A DNA stretch of 64,000 nucleotides from Clostridium manihotivorum (GCF_004015185.1 NZ_CP025746.1:2373776-2437775); one strand, 5' to 3'. Positions 39,035 through 53,593 are shown, numbered from the stretch's first letter. Numbers and translations are program-made. The notes: generated from the sequence alone by a model not told the origin.

Positions 39035-39329
39035 CTTGTAACCTACATAAGCAGGCTTGAGGATAAGAGATAAAGCTAAAGATATGCTTATTAGCTGAAT
39101 AAATCCATCTTATGTATACAGTACCAGGCGTATCAATTGGTGAAAAATGTCGAAAAACTGAGATATATTTAATTATGGACAAGTAGTTAGCTCTTAGGAC
39201 CTATTATATTTATATTAAAGAATAGCTATATGATATTATTAGTCATGTCGTTGGAACAGAAAGCGACAAAACACAGAAATTTAAGTTTAGATTTTTTAAT
39301 TAAATTAAAAAATAAATTTGAAAAGTATG

Positions 39330-39358
39330 TTGACAAAGAAATCTTACGGTGGTAAGAT
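39330..39358 (+). promoter_or_regulatory. rRNA operon promoter
   Basis: TTGACA, a 17-base spacer and TAAGAT lie 144 bases before the 16S start. The leader then contains GGTCTTTGAAAATTAAACAG, typical of clostridial rRNA leaders and repeated in the spacer. Confidence 0.85.
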
Positions 39359-39501
39359 AAATGAGCTGTCAGAAATGCAGCATAACAAACTTGGTCTTTG
39401 AAAATTAAACAGAGTAAAATAAACAAAGTCTAAAACTAGACTTAAACCAGCAATTCTTTTGAAAAAAGACTTACTAAGTAAGTAAGCTATGATTAAACTT
39501 T

Positions 39502-41022
<1,521 letters not shown>

Positions 41023-41502
41023 ATGGAGAAATTATTAAGCACTGATGCATTTCAGACTTAATATACACGAATTCTGGTTGTTATTTACTCTGTTTAATTT
41101 TGAGATACCAAGTATCTCAGATTGTTCTTTGAAAATTGCACATAAGTTAAAGTAAAGATATTTACTAATTCTTTGTAATATAACTACTGACAAACAATGC
41201 ACGCTAGTATTGAAGTCAGTAATGAATTTGCGAACTATTACTTCTTAAAACTAACCATTTTACTAAGTAGTTCTACTAGTTCAACGCATCTATGCAATGA
41301 ATTATACCTAGTACAAACGCACTCAAGTGTGAACAGTACATCTATAAGTCATACGCAGAATTTGCGAAGCAAATTCGGAGTATTATTAGAACCAAGCAGA
41401 ACAAGGAAGCAACCGAACGAGCAGCGGAGCTTGTTTCAAACAAGTGAGCAGCGCAGTGACCGAGCTGACGCAGTAATGCGCCGGTTATAATAATACGACA
41501 TA
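41023..41502 (+). other. 16S-23S spacer without tRNA genes
   Basis: The ~480-base spacer repeats the leader word TCTTTGAAAATT, then has AT-rich sequence and, near 41330-41490, a more GC-rich stretch containing GAGCAGCGGAGCTTG and GTGAGCAGCGCAGTGACC. I see no tRNA-Ile or tRNA-Ala cloverleaf and no gene. Confidence 0.7.
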
Positions 41503-44408
<2,906 letters not shown>

Positions 44409-44462
44409 AATAAATATTACAAAGTAAACTTAAGTGCAATTTTGAAAGAATAATCTTTCAAT

Positions 44463-44581
44463 ATCTAGTGATGATGCGTTCATGGGTTACACCCGTACCC
44501 ATACCGAACACGAAGGTTAAGACATGAACGGCTGATGGTACTGCATGGGCGACTGTGTGGGAGAGTAAGTGGTCGCTAGGT
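44463..44581 (+). rRNA. rrf: 5S ribosomal RNA
   Basis: ~118 bases with CCCGTACCCATACCGAACACG and GGGAGAGTAAGTGGTCGCTAGG; the ends TCTAGTG and CGCTAGG pair. Confidence 0.95.
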
Positions 44582-44603
44582 GAATAAAATACCTTGATGG
44601 TAT

Positions 44604-44637
44604 AAAAAAGACTTCACATTTTGTGAAGTCTTTTTTA
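44604..44637 (+). terminator. rRNA operon terminator
   Basis: AAAAAAGACTTCACA pairs with TGTGAAGTCTTTTTT around a short loop, followed by ACG. Strong. Confidence 0.93.
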
Positions 44638-44760
44638 CGTTTAAAACGGCACACGGAGATGGAGTTTCTGTCCCAAAATACCAATCATATCTTTAAAACT
44701 TATATAAGGCATTTAGATGAAATCCGGAGGGTTTATCAATGTGGTAAAGGAAACAAAACA

Positions 44761-44849
44761 TATTCCTACTCCAGATTTTTCTCATATGTAATCTGAAATG
44801 CAGATGCGCAAAAAAAGCTTGTTGAAGTCCACTTCAGCGAGCTTTTTTA
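44761..44849 (+). repeat. Family A two-hairpin repeat, copy 5
   Basis: TATTCCTACTCCAGA, ATGCAGATGCGCAAAAAAAG and a second hairpin AGCTTGTTGAAG...CTTCAGCGAGCT followed by TTTTTT. Hairpin 1 is eroded; hairpin 2 is a strong terminator. The group II intron starts two bases after its T-tract. Confidence 0.7.
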
Positions 44850-44851
44850 TT

Positions 44852-46763
44852 GTGTGCCCAGCATGGGCAACAACTTGGCGGTGAAAGTCCGCTGTGGGCT
44901 TGATAGTGGGAACCACTAGCTAAGGGCAAGGGTGTCCATCGTGAGGTGGAATCTGAAGGAAGCTTAAGGCAAAGTCTCGGTCTGAGGGATACGAACTACA
45001 TACAAGGCTTACTAGGAACGGACGAGTTTGCAATACAAAACGAAGTCCTACACTATCCCAATTCCTAGGAGTAAATGTAGCAGATATATGAGATGAAGGT
45101 TGTTGTTCTTACCTGGGGAGGTCTGATAGATACATCGCTAACAAAGATGAATTTCTAAGCGGTAACCTACATAGCGATATGTAACTGAACTATCAGAAGT
45201 CAGCAGAAGTCATAGTAACTCCGCTAATCGCGATAGCGGATGAAGGACTGAACTTTAAGGAGGTTTTCAAGTTTGAAAGTTTCGCAGAATACTCAAAGAT
45301 TGCAGAAAACTAAATATTTAGGCTCTAGTGCCCAAGATAGAGTGGAACTCGAAGATAAGCAAAGAGTGCATAGAGAATTCTCGGCAACTCCAAAGGAGAA
45401 AATCAGTGGATTTGAATATGGCTCACTAGAAAGGATATTATCCAAGGATAATATGAACTTGGCTCTTAAAAGAGTAATTTCTAATAAAGGTAGCCACGGC
45501 GTGGACGGAATGACAGTTTATGAACTTAAACAATTTTTGAAAACAAACTGGATATCTATTAGAGAAAGTATTCTTAATGGTGAGTATAGACCAATGCCAG
45601 TTAGAAGAGTAGAAATTCCAAAACCTAATGGTGGAACTAGGCTCTTAGGTATACCTACAGTTTTGGATAGACTTATCCAACAAGCTATTGCTCAAGAATT
45701 AAATAGTATTTATGATAGAAGATTCTCTGAAAGTAGCTTTGGCTTCCCGCCCTCAAAGAGGAGCTAAAGATGCAATTAAGAAAGCAGAACAGTATATCAA
45801 TGATGGCTATAGGTGGGTTGTTGATATGGACTTAGAGAAATTCTTTGATAAGGTTAACCATGATATCTTAATGCATAAATTATCAAGAAGCATTAAGGAT
45901 AAGAGAGTATTATCCCTAATAAGGAAATATCTTCAGTCAGGAATAATGATAAATGGTGTAGTGGTCAGAAATGAAGAAGGAACTCCACAAGGAGGACCGT
46001 TGAGTCCACTATTATCTAACATAATGCTAGATGAACTAGATAAAGAGTTAGAAATGAGAGGTCATAAATTTTGTCGCTACGCGGACGACTGTAATATCTA
46101 TGTTAAAAGTGAGAGAGCTGGGAAAAGAGTAATGGCAAATATAACAAATTTCATTGAAGGCAAACTCAAATTGAAGGTGAACAGAGATAAAAGTGCAGTA
46201 GATAGACCTTGGAAGAGAAAGTTTCTAGGATTCACGCTAAACCTAATGTTTGGTAAAGCATACTCATCTATATCAAAGCAATCGTTAAAGAGATACAAAG
46301 ATAAAATCAGAGAAGTCCTATCTAGATCAAAACCGATAACTTTGGAACAAAGAATAGAAAAATTGAACCAAATTAATATTGGTTGGATTAACTATTATGG
46401 AATAGCCAAATGCAAAGGAATAGTGGAGCATTTAGATATTTGGATAAGGAAAAGATTAAGAATGTGTATATGGAAACAGTGGAAGAAAGTTAGAACTAGA
46501 TATAAAAACCTTAAGAAGCTGGGACTTGAACACTACCAAGCTATAAAGTTTGCCAATACCCGCAAAGGATACTGGCGAGTAGCAAATAGTGCAATATTAA
46601 ACACAACTCTTACAAATAAATTCTTCTCGGACTTAGGCTTAAAAAGCCTAACGCGTCAATATATTAAAATTCATTCAACTTAAAGAACCGCCGTGTACCA
46701 GACCGGTATGCACGGTGGTGTGAGAGGACGCTGAATAAAATAATTATTCAGCTCCTACTCGAT
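44852..46763 (+). mobile_element. Bacterial group II intron
   Basis: The ~1.9-kb intron begins GTGTGCCCAGCATGGGC, the class B-like 5' end, carries a ~420-base structured 5' region before the reverse transcriptase, and ends with a domain V hairpin (CCGCCGTGTACC...GGTATGCACGGTGG), a domain VI stem (GCTGAATAA...TTATTCAGC) and the 3' end CCTACTCGAT. Insertion is directly after the terminator-like hairpin of a family A repeat. Confidence 0.9.
45273..46683 (+). pseudogene. ltrA: Group II intron reverse transcriptase/maturase, one frameshift
   Basis: The TTG start follows AAGGAGG. The N-terminal part (45273-45767) has RT motifs 0-2 (SHGVDGMTVYELK, RRVEIPKPNGGTRLLGIPT). The second part (to 46683) has DMDLEKFFDKVNH, GTPQGGPLSPLLSN, the catalytic YADD and the maturase X region (WINYYGIAK). 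An extra C at about 45748 (TTCCCGCCCT instead of TTCCGCCCT) breaks FGFRPQRGA, so no full protein is made. No HNH endonuclease domain is present. Confidence 0.92.
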
Positions 46764-46980
46764 TTTAAAAATATATGTAGAAAGAAATAAGATAATAATA
46801 TTGAAAAGTAGAAGGTTATTAATGCTAGTATGTATTACAAATTTATTACAGTAAATATAGCGCTTGCACACAATAAGTTGCTATAATATGGTTAATCAAG
46901 AAAATATAACTTGATGAAATTTCTATAGGGAGGAGAGGTTGATTAAGTGAAAAATTTAAAAGAATGGGGGGATAATTAAA

Positions 46981-47067
46981 ATGTATTATTTAAAGCTACA
47001 GACAGAAATGCGAATCGTTGGCTTAAAGATACCTTTAGATTTATATCTATACTTTTACACTATTTGA
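46981..47067 (+). CDS. Possible tiny ORF pair in a short transcription unit
   Basis: A GTG frame of 10 codons (46947-46979) follows GGGAGGAGAGG, and one base later an ATG opens a 28-codon frame (MYYLKLQTEMRIVG...) with GGGGGGATAATTAAA ahead of it. A terminator follows at 47175. Strong sites and a terminator suggest a real short transcript, but the peptides match nothing I know. The rest of 46764-47383 holds no gene. Confidence 0.35.
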   Translation: MYYLKLQTEMRIVGLKIPLDLYLYFYTI

Positions 47068-47174
47068 CATCTAATGTGCTGGCAATATATGCTAAGGTAA
47101 ATTTGACAATAAACTTATTATAGTTCAGATTGATAAAATAATCCTTAAGTAATATTATAAAAATATTTTTTTAG

Positions 47175-47210
47175 ACAAGCCATCGATTTTGATGTGGCTT
47201 GTTTTTTATT
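47175..47210 (+). terminator. Rho-independent terminator
   Basis: ACAAGCCATC pairs with GATGTGGCTTGT around a short loop (GATTTT) followed by TTTTTT. Confidence 0.85.
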
Positions 47211-47383
47211 TTTATGAAATATACTTCACAGAATAATTATGTTTTAGAGTAGTAAGAGTATTAGTTTATGTTTATTGAACTATAAAACCACTTATAGTTA
47301 TAAGAGGAATCAAAAGGTGTTTAGTACTCGAATGTAGAAAGATAAAAATTAAAAGAACAAAATTTATAAGTGTAGGTGATAAA

Positions 47384-49474
47384 ATGATAAAAAAAGCAAA
47401 AGAGATTGTTAGTAATTTTGAAGATTTTAATATGAGGAACGAGATTATAAAATGTTTACTATTAATATTTTTAAGCACAGTAGTTTCTGTAAAAATGGTA
47501 AAGATAGATTATTTATTTTTTCATAGCATAGTTATGCTTATAGGGATAGTTGTATGTTTCGCTATATATCTATTTGCCAATAATACTCATAGAATGGTAA
47601 GAAACGATTTCTTTATGGTTTTAGGAATAGGATCTCTTGTAGTTGGGGTAGTAGATATGCTTCACACTGTTTCATATTTTAATGTAGGCTTATTTGGATT
47701 AGAACCTAATAATTTAGCTGCAAGTCTTTGGATTATTGGCAGGTATATTGGGGGTATAACAGTTCTTCTTTCCAGTATAGTCTTGTATCTAGATAAAAAA
47801 GAATTGAATATAAGAGCAATAAAGCTCTTATATTTAATTCTCTTCATTTCTATTATTTTAAGTGTTTACATTTTTAGAAACTTTCCGGTTAACTATGTTG
47901 AAGGAGTGGGTAATACAACTTTTAATAATATAAGTAGGGTAATCATAATTTTAATATTCTTTGCAAGTCTAACAATCTTTAAGAAAAGTCTAAATAAATT
48001 AAACATAGGCTTAGTTTTTTATATGGAGCTATCAATAGTTCTTAATATTTTAAATGAGCTACTTTTCATATTTTTTAACCATAACCATTCCATTGAAAAT
48101 ACCAGTGCCTTTGTACTTAGGACTATAGCATTTTACTTGAGATATAAGGCCATAGTTCAGATTGGACTGAGGGAACCTTTTGATAATATTAGCGGAGCAC
48201 TAGTGGATGTGACTGATAAATTGGATAAACAAGATGAGTTAAGAATTATGTTTGAAAAAGCATTACTCAATAGTGAAGAGTGTTATAAAATTTTAATCGA
48301 GGACTCTAGTGATGTTATATTTATTTACTCCAATAAGAGGCAGGTATTCTCTAATGAAACTGCTGCAAGAATGTTCGGTTTTTCAAGTGTTGAGGAAATG
48401 ATCAAGACTGATGTCTTTAAAACTATTGATAAGGAAGATTTGACTGTTTGTAGAGCTTTGATAAGAGACGTAATTAATAATAAACGAAATACTTCTGTTA
48501 AAAATACAATGTTTTTTACCTTAGATGGAAAACGTATCTTTGTCAAGATTAAGTGTACCAGGATACTATATCAGGGAGCTCCTTCTGTTTTAATAGTAAT
48601 GAAGGATTTGACTGATAAAAAGAAGGTAGAAAAGCTATCAGTAGATATAGAGGAGAAAGGCAAACAACTTGAAGATACAGTAACCTTGAATAAACTTATA
48701 ACAGAGCACTTTGCTAACGTTTCTCATGAACTTCGTACCCCATTAAATGTAATATTAGGAGCAATACAAATACTAGGATTCTACAAAACAGAAAATACCA
48801 TAGTGAATTCTATAGAAAAAATTCAGAATTATCATAAGACTATAAAACAGAATTGCTACAGGCTCTTAAGGTTGGTTAATAATCTCATTGATTTATCCAA
48901 GATTGATTCTGGTTTCTTTGAATTAAATAGGCATAATGGAAATATAGTTGAGATTGTTGAGGATATAACTATGTCTGTAGTGAGCTATTGTGAAAGTAAA
49001 AATATAAATATAGTTTTTGATACAGACATAGAGGAAAAGTTTATGGCTTTTGATCATGATAAATTAGAGAGGATAATATTAAATTTGCTATCTAATGCTA
49101 TTAAGTTCACAGGACCAGGAGATATGATATTTGTATATGTTGGAGATTTGGAAGATAGAATAAATATAATCGTTAAGGATACTGGTATTGGAATAGAGGA
49201 AGATAAGCTAAATCTTATATTTGAAAGATATAGACAAGCTGATGGAGGTTTAAATAAAGCCCAAGGAACTGGAATAGGATTATCCTTGGTTAAAGCACTA
49301 ATAGAGCTTCACGGAGGTACTATAGCTGTTAAGAGTAAAGTAGGGGAAGGAACAGAATTCTCAATAGTTTTACCTGTAGAGGTTATAGAAGAGGACAATA
49401 ATGTGGTTAGAGAGATGAATTCACAAACTAATGTAGAAAGAATCAGTATAGAGTTTTCAGATATATACTCCTAA
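47384..49474 (+). CDS. MASE3-PAS sensor histidine kinase (paralog 2)
   Basis: The 696-residue protein matches the kinase at 31797 over its whole length: MASE3 membrane sensor, PAS domain, HisKA with H448 (NVSHELRTPLN), and HATPase boxes NLLSNAIKF, DTGIGIE and GTGIGLSL. The leaders are also alike (GTAGGTGATAAAA before the ATG), so a gene duplication is likely. The C-terminal motif VERISIEFSDIYS is shared exactly. No response regulator is adjacent. Confidence 0.93.
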   Translation: MIKKAKEIVSNFEDFNMRNEIIKCLLLIFLSTVVSVKMVKIDYLFFHSIVMLIGIVVCFAIYLFANNTHRMVRNDFFMVLGIGSLVVGVVDMLHTVSYFNVGLFGLEPNNLAASLWIIGRYIGGITVLLSSIVLYLDKKELNIRAIKLLYLILFISIILSVYIFRNFPVNYVEGVGNTTFNNISRVIIILIFFASLTIFKKSLNKLNIGLVFYMELSIVLNILNELLFIFFNHNHSIENTSAFVLRTIAFYLRYKAIVQIGLREPFDNISGALVDVTDKLDKQDELRIMFEKALLNSEECYKILIEDSSDVIFIYSNKRQVFSNETAARMFGFSSVEEMIKTDVFKTIDKEDLTVCRALIRDVINNKRNTSVKNTMFFTLDGKRIFVKIKCTRILYQGAPSVLIVMKDLTDKKKVEKLSVDIEEKGKQLEDTVTLNKLITEHFANVSHELRTPLNVILGAIQILGFYKTENTIVNSIEKIQNYHKTIKQNCYRLLRLVNNLIDLSKIDSGFFELNRHNGNIVEIVEDITMSVVSYCESKNINIVFDTDIEEKFMAFDHDKLERIILNLLSNAIKFTGPGDMIFVYVGDLEDRINIIVKDTGIGIEEDKLNLIFERYRQADGGLNKAQGTGIGLSLVKALIELHGGTIAVKSKVGEGTEFSIVLPVEVIEEDNNVVREMNSQTNVERISIEFSDIYS

Positions 49475-49485
49475 TTTAATATTTT

Positions 49486-49519
49486 AGGTGGCAAGTCTTA
49501 GTGATTGCCATCTATTTTT
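49486..49519 (+). terminator. Terminator of kinase paralog 2
   Basis: GGTGGCAA...TTGCCATC forms a stem after the kinase stop, followed by TATTTTTATT. Confidence 0.75.
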
Positions 49520-49647
49520 ATTATAAATACAGATGATATACTCCTTGCGTTGACAGGTTGTTCTTCAGCAGCTAGTACAAAATTCAAATCATCTTCTCTG
49601 GTAGTCCTTAAAATTATTAAGTCAGATTCTTTTCTTATTTCTTTCAT
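49498..49647 (-). pseudogene. N-terminal remnant of an acetyltransferase gene
   Basis: A 49-codon frame on the minus strand starts after AGAGGTGAT and reads MKEIRKESDLIILRTTREDD..., then LNFVLAAEEQPVNAR. RTTREDDLNFVLAAEE resembles the start of GNAT acetyltransferases, but the frame stops before any acetyl-CoA site and its end overlaps the kinase terminator. Most likely a truncated gene. Confidence 0.5.
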
Positions 49648-49782
49648 GTTTTTAATCACCTCTAAAGAGTTCTTGTATCGAAAGTTAACTTAGACTTTCA
49701 ACTATGAAGTCTATAGTTTATTTATCCAGAAAAATAGTTAAGGATATATCATTTTTATATGAAATTGATGAGTTCTGCTTTA

Positions 49783-50286
49783 CTAAAAATCAAGTAGGTA
49801 AGTATACTTTTCTTCATCTGAACCGATGAGGCTGAAGTTGCAATTAGTCAATACTTTTATAGAACCAATATTCGTTTTTAAAACTTTTTTTGCAGTTATA
49901 CCTTTAAAAGTTTTAAAAGTATAAGTATGGTCTATTAGTGTTTTTAGAGCCTCTGTCATAAAACCTTTCTTTCTATAATTAGGAGAAATGCTATAGCCAA
50001 CCTCTATATAGCTGTCTTCATTAGACAAGCCTTTAAAACCAATAAACCCAATACCTTTCTCACTAGCTTTATCAATGATGAGCCAGTAAGTATACCACTG
50101 ATGCACTTTGTCACTAACATGTTTCATCTTTTCTATTTTCTTAGAGATGGCTGATTGGATAGAATCAGACAAGGCTTCTGCTTCTATAAATATTTTCAAG
50201 GAACCTAATTCATTATTATGTAAATATAACAGTTCATTAAAGGATAATGGTCTTAAGAATAAGTTCTCTGATTGCAATGTTGTCAT
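49783..50286 (-). CDS. GNAT acetyltransferase, RimJ/RimL type
   Basis: The 167-residue protein has LRPLSFNELLYLH at the start, the strand GIGFIGFKGLSNEDSYIEVGYSISPNYRKKGFMTEALKTL with the acetyl-CoA-binding R/K-x-x-G-x-M, and a C-terminal AKKVLKTNIGSIKVLTNCNF (N-x-x-S at the end of the fold). Quoted motifs place it among ribosomal-protein-type acetyltransferases; the substrate is unknown. A moderate site (GGAGGTTC) precedes it. Confidence 0.88.
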   Translation of the reverse strand: MTTLQSENLFLRPLSFNELLYLHNNELGSLKIFIEAEALSDSIQSAISKKIEKMKHVSDKVHQWYTYWLIIDKASEKGIGFIGFKGLSNEDSYIEVGYSISPNYRKKGFMTEALKTLIDHTYTFKTFKGITAKKVLKTNIGSIKVLTNCNFSLIGSDEEKYTYLLDF

Positions 50287-50539
50287 AACTTTGAACCTCC
50301 GTAATGTAAGTATTATAAAGTTAGGGTTTTAATCTTTTAGAAATGAATAGTAATCTGTTTTGGTAATTATTTCATTATGCCATACAATGATTTAATTATC
50401 AAATTTAGTGTTAATTTCCTATGGTTTTTAGACTATGATGCTATTGGAATAAAATTATATAATTATTTTATGATTAAGCTAACAGATATTTTTCATACTA
50501 TTATGGTTCTGTGAAAGAATATGAAAATGAAAAATCTAC

Positions 50540-51050
50540 TACAGAGTGGTATATAGCTTTGAGAGGGGGGATATATAAGGTTTCTACTCTATATGGGAAT
50601 GTATTAAAAAAATGTTGTTAGGTATTTGGGAGTGCCGTATGGACTTAAAATTCTACTTTGAGGTGGTGCACTAATATTTAGGAGAGGGTTATATGTAGGG
50701 TTTGACTCTATATATTAATGTATTAAAAAAATGTTGTTAAGTGTTTTGGGAGTATTGGATAGAGGACAAAGTTATGGACTATGTATTGTTAAATAATTAA
50801 TTTAGTATACAAAAGAGTCACAATGTAAGTATGCAGAAAGAAGTTTTCACTGAAAAGTTACATTTTATAATGAAGTTATTATTCACCAACATTTTTTAAA
50901 TACATACCTATAGGCATTCATTTATATTATCTATATACCCCTAGGAAGGATTTAGTATAGAATGTCTCCTAATAATCCAAAATTATTTTTAGAGCTCTGG
51001 TAAAGCTAAGGGCTTTTTAGGAAAAATAAAAATCTATATGGCTATTAAAG
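50540..51050. repeat. Family D repeat locus 1
   Basis: Two diverged units contain ATGTATTAAAAAAATGTTG (start words at 50597 and 50716, 119 bases apart). At 50886-50913 the reversed motif CAACATTTTTTAAATACAT appears once, followed by ACCTATAGG and a tail with CTCTGGTAAAGCTAAGGGC and TTTTTAGGAAAAA. The same order occurs at the second locus (62838-63690). No protein is encoded. Together with 50287-50539 this is the whole gap to the right junction. Confidence 0.75.
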
Positions 51051-51132
51051 AGTTTATATATCTTAAACCTGATCTATATTTGTTAAAAAATGTATTGCTA
51101 TAAAAAATACGTTTAGAAAGGCTGCTTTTTAA

Positions 51133-51140
51133 GAACAGAA
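51133..51140 (+). other. Right attachment junction (attR) core
   Basis: Second copy of GAACAGAA. To its left lies element sequence (AAAGGCTGCTTTTTAA), to its right the resumed electron-transfer gene (GCATGCCCTTGT). Confidence 0.7.
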
Positions 51141-52088
51141 GCATGCCCTTGTCATTTAGCAGAAGCTGGGGAATGCATACTTTGCTCGCAGCTCCATGGG
51201 AAGTGTTTTTGTGATTGCCTGAGTTGGAAAGGTGTTTGTATATATCAAGAGTTTAATAATAATGGGAATGTGGCTAAAAAGGGTAGAGAGACTTTTAGAT
51301 GTAAGGTAAAGGAAGTAGCTCACCTTGAAGGAGATATATTACTTATAAGGTTCATTGCCCCACACAAGCTTGCCTTAGATTTAGTCCATCCTGGTAGTTA
51401 TGTATTTATACGAACTGATGAAAACTTCTATTTCGATGTGCCAATATCTATTATGGAATCCGATATAGAAACCGACTTAGTGTCATTGATGATTGAAATA
51501 AGGGGAATTAAAACAAAGAAGTTATTAGATATAAAGATAGATGATGAGATGGTTATTAGAGGGCCTTACTGGAATGGAGTATTTGGGCTTAAATCAATAA
51601 ATGAATTAAAGGATAGCAAAGCCTTGGTTATTGCTAGAGGAATAGGTATGGCTCCAGCAATTCCTGTTATTAGGAAGCTGTCAAACAACAAGAATGCTTT
51701 AAAGATAATAATGGATAAGTCTCCCTATAAAGAAGTATATGTAGATGAATACCTTGCTCAATATACTGATGGCTATGAAGAGATTAATACCATTGACAAG
51801 GGTAAGCTTTCTGATGAAATAAAGAAGACAATAGAGGAAGAAATAAAGAATGGAGTAAAGCTTATTCATGTAGCTGGGGCAGATATATTGAGCTATAAGG
51901 TTATCGAGTTCTTAGACAGCATTAATCAGAGAGAGGTTAAGGTGTCCTGCTGCAACAATGCAAAAATGTGCTGTGGGGAAGGGGTTTGTGGTAGTTGTAC
52001 TGCAAGGTTCCAGGGACACAGGGTAAAGAGACTATGCAAAGTGCAGACAGATCCAAGGAATATTTTTGAGGGGAGAAGATTTATATGA
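51141..52088 (+). pseudogene. 3' part of the interrupted PyrK-like electron-transfer flavoprotein
   Basis: From 51141 the frame reads ACPCHLAEAGECILCSQL, a Cys-rich segment, and continues without a break into a ferredoxin-reductase-like fold (DILLIRFIAPHKL, PGSYVFIRTDE, VIARGIGMAPAIPVIRKL) and a C-terminal 2Fe-2S motif (CCNNAKMCCGEGVCGSC). Upstream in frame there is a TAG and no start codon until GTG 51270, which would drop the Cys-rich part. With the 14 codons at 10141 the protein would be 329 residues. The family resembles dihydroorotate-dehydrogenase electron-transfer subunits. It overlaps the next gene by 4 bases, so a truncated GTG-started product could still be made. Confidence 0.85.
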
Positions 52089-53362
52089 AGATAGTTGTAA
52101 TAGGTGGAGGCTGGGCTGGGTGCGCAGCAGCAATTGCAGCTAAGAAAGCTGGAGCAGAAGTACACATTTTTGAAAAAACTGATCTTTTGCTTGGATTAGG
52201 AAACGTAGGCGGGATAATGAGGAACAACGGAAGGTATACCGCTTCAGAGGAACTAATCGCACTGGGAGCAGGAGATCTTATTAATGTAACAGATAAGGTA
52301 AGCAGGCATAGGGATATTGATTTCCCGGGACATAAACATGCAAGCTTATATGATGTAAATAAAATAGAAGGTGAAGTTTCTAGATATATAAAGGATATGG
52401 GGATAAATGTCCATACTGTTGCTAGAGTTACGGATATAAGTATGGAGGGCAAGAAGATAACTGGCATATACCTGGCAGATGGTGACTATGTGGAGGGCGA
52501 TGTATTTATTGAGGCTACTGGCTCTACAGGACCAATGGGCAACTGCTTAAGGTATGGTAATGGATGCTCTATGTGTATATTGAGATGTCCTGCTTTTGGA
52601 CCAAGGATTAGTATAAGTGAGAGAGCAGGGGTTAGGGATATACAGGGTGAGAGAAATGGCGATGAGCTTGGAGCTTTTAGCGGATCCTGCAAACTAGCTA
52701 AGGAAAGCTTATCTGATGAAATCGTAGAACAATTGGATGAGACAGGAGTTGTTATTCTTCAGATACCAAAGGAAGATGTAAACTATGGAAAGCTGGAGAC
52801 AAAGGTATGTCAGCAGTATGCTTTAAAGGAGTTTGCGGAAAATATCATCCTTCTGGATACTGGCCACGCCAAGCTTATGACCACCTATTACCCTTTAGAA
52901 AAGCTTAGAAAAATAAAGGGACTAGAGAGTGCAAAATACGTGGATCCATATGCAGGAAGTAAGGGAAACTCTATAAGATATTTGTCAGTTGCACCAAGAA
53001 CTGATGAAATGAAGGTAACAGGAGTGGATAATCTATTCTGTGCTGGAGAAAAAGCAGGCTTGTTTGTAGGACATACAGAGGCAATATGTACTGGAACCTT
53101 AGCAGGTCACAATGCAGTAAGGTATGGTCTAGGAATGCCAGCTTTGATACTTCCAAGGGCTACAGCTATTGGCGATATGATAGCTTATGCAAATGAGAGA
53201 TCTGAAACTAGAGAGGGAAGAAAGGCAAGATTCACCTTTGCTGGCTCAGAGTATTTTAAGAGAATGGATGCTTTAGGCTTGTATACTATAGATAAGAGTG
53301 AAATAGCTAGAAGAATAGAAAAGCTTAATTTGAGCGGAATATTTGAAATGAAGCTTGTGTAG
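52085..53362 (+). CDS. FAD-dependent oxidoreductase (GidA-related)
   Basis: The 425-residue protein has an N-terminal FAD site (VVIGGGWAGCAAAIAAKKAGA), a Cys-containing segment (GNGCSMCILRCPAFGPR) and a late FAD-binding LFCAGEKAGLFVGHTEAICTG like that of MnmG/GidA proteins. Its ATG overlaps the stop of the electron-transfer subunit by 4 bases (ATGA), so the two are coupled and probably form one complex. The substrate is unknown. The partner is interrupted by the 41-kb segment, which should also cut this gene from its native promoter. Confidence 0.88.
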   Translation: MKIVVIGGGWAGCAAAIAAKKAGAEVHIFEKTDLLLGLGNVGGIMRNNGRYTASEELIALGAGDLINVTDKVSRHRDIDFPGHKHASLYDVNKIEGEVSRYIKDMGINVHTVARVTDISMEGKKITGIYLADGDYVEGDVFIEATGSTGPMGNCLRYGNGCSMCILRCPAFGPRISISERAGVRDIQGERNGDELGAFSGSCKLAKESLSDEIVEQLDETGVVILQIPKEDVNYGKLETKVCQQYALKEFAENIILLDTGHAKLMTTYYPLEKLRKIKGLESAKYVDPYAGSKGNSIRYLSVAPRTDEMKVTGVDNLFCAGEKAGLFVGHTEAICTGTLAGHNAVRYGLGMPALILPRATAIGDMIAYANERSETREGRKARFTFAGSEYFKRMDALGLYTIDKSEIARRIEKLNLSGIFEMKLV

Positions 53363-53369
53363 GATATTA

Positions 53370-53402
53370 AAGGGCTTGGCCGGTGGCTGGGCTCTTTTTT
53401 CA
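53370..53402 (+). terminator. Terminator after the oxidoreductase gene
   Basis: AGGGCTTGGCC pairs with GGCTGGGCTCT (some G-T pairs), followed by TTTTTT. Confidence 0.75.
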
Positions 53403-53520
53403 TTGGTTTATAATCAAGGATTTATTAAAAGTACTGTGTGAAAATAAGGGGGCAGTCATTCAAAGCCTGGTTACAAAATCTCATATAATTCCTGTATCCT
53501 ATAGGTTGTTATGAATACTA

Positions 53521-53577
53521 TTGACATAAAAGTATATTATTGTTATTATATTACCAGTGGTAATTACCGCTGGTAAT
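53521..53577 (+). promoter_or_regulatory. TetR promoter with operator palindrome
   Basis: TTGACA, a 17-base spacer and TATTAT (53544-53549) form a near-consensus promoter. Immediately after lies the palindrome ATTACCAG-T-GGTAATTACC-G-CTGGTAAT (53550-53577), a tandem inverted TACCAG/CTGGTA site. A repressor bound there would block the transcription start, so autoregulation by the TetR protein is likely. Confidence 0.85.
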
Positions 53578-53593
53578 GAAGGGAGCAACTCAG

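Noticed and set aside
41330..41500. Possible tRNA in the 16S-23S spacer because of its higher GC content.
   Set aside because: No TTCGA-type T-loop, anticodon stem or 7-bp acceptor stem could be drawn.
50540..50920. CRISPR array, given repeats at regular spacing.
   Set aside because: Units are ~120-147 bp with conserved 'spacers', repeats are not short and exact, and no cas gene is present.
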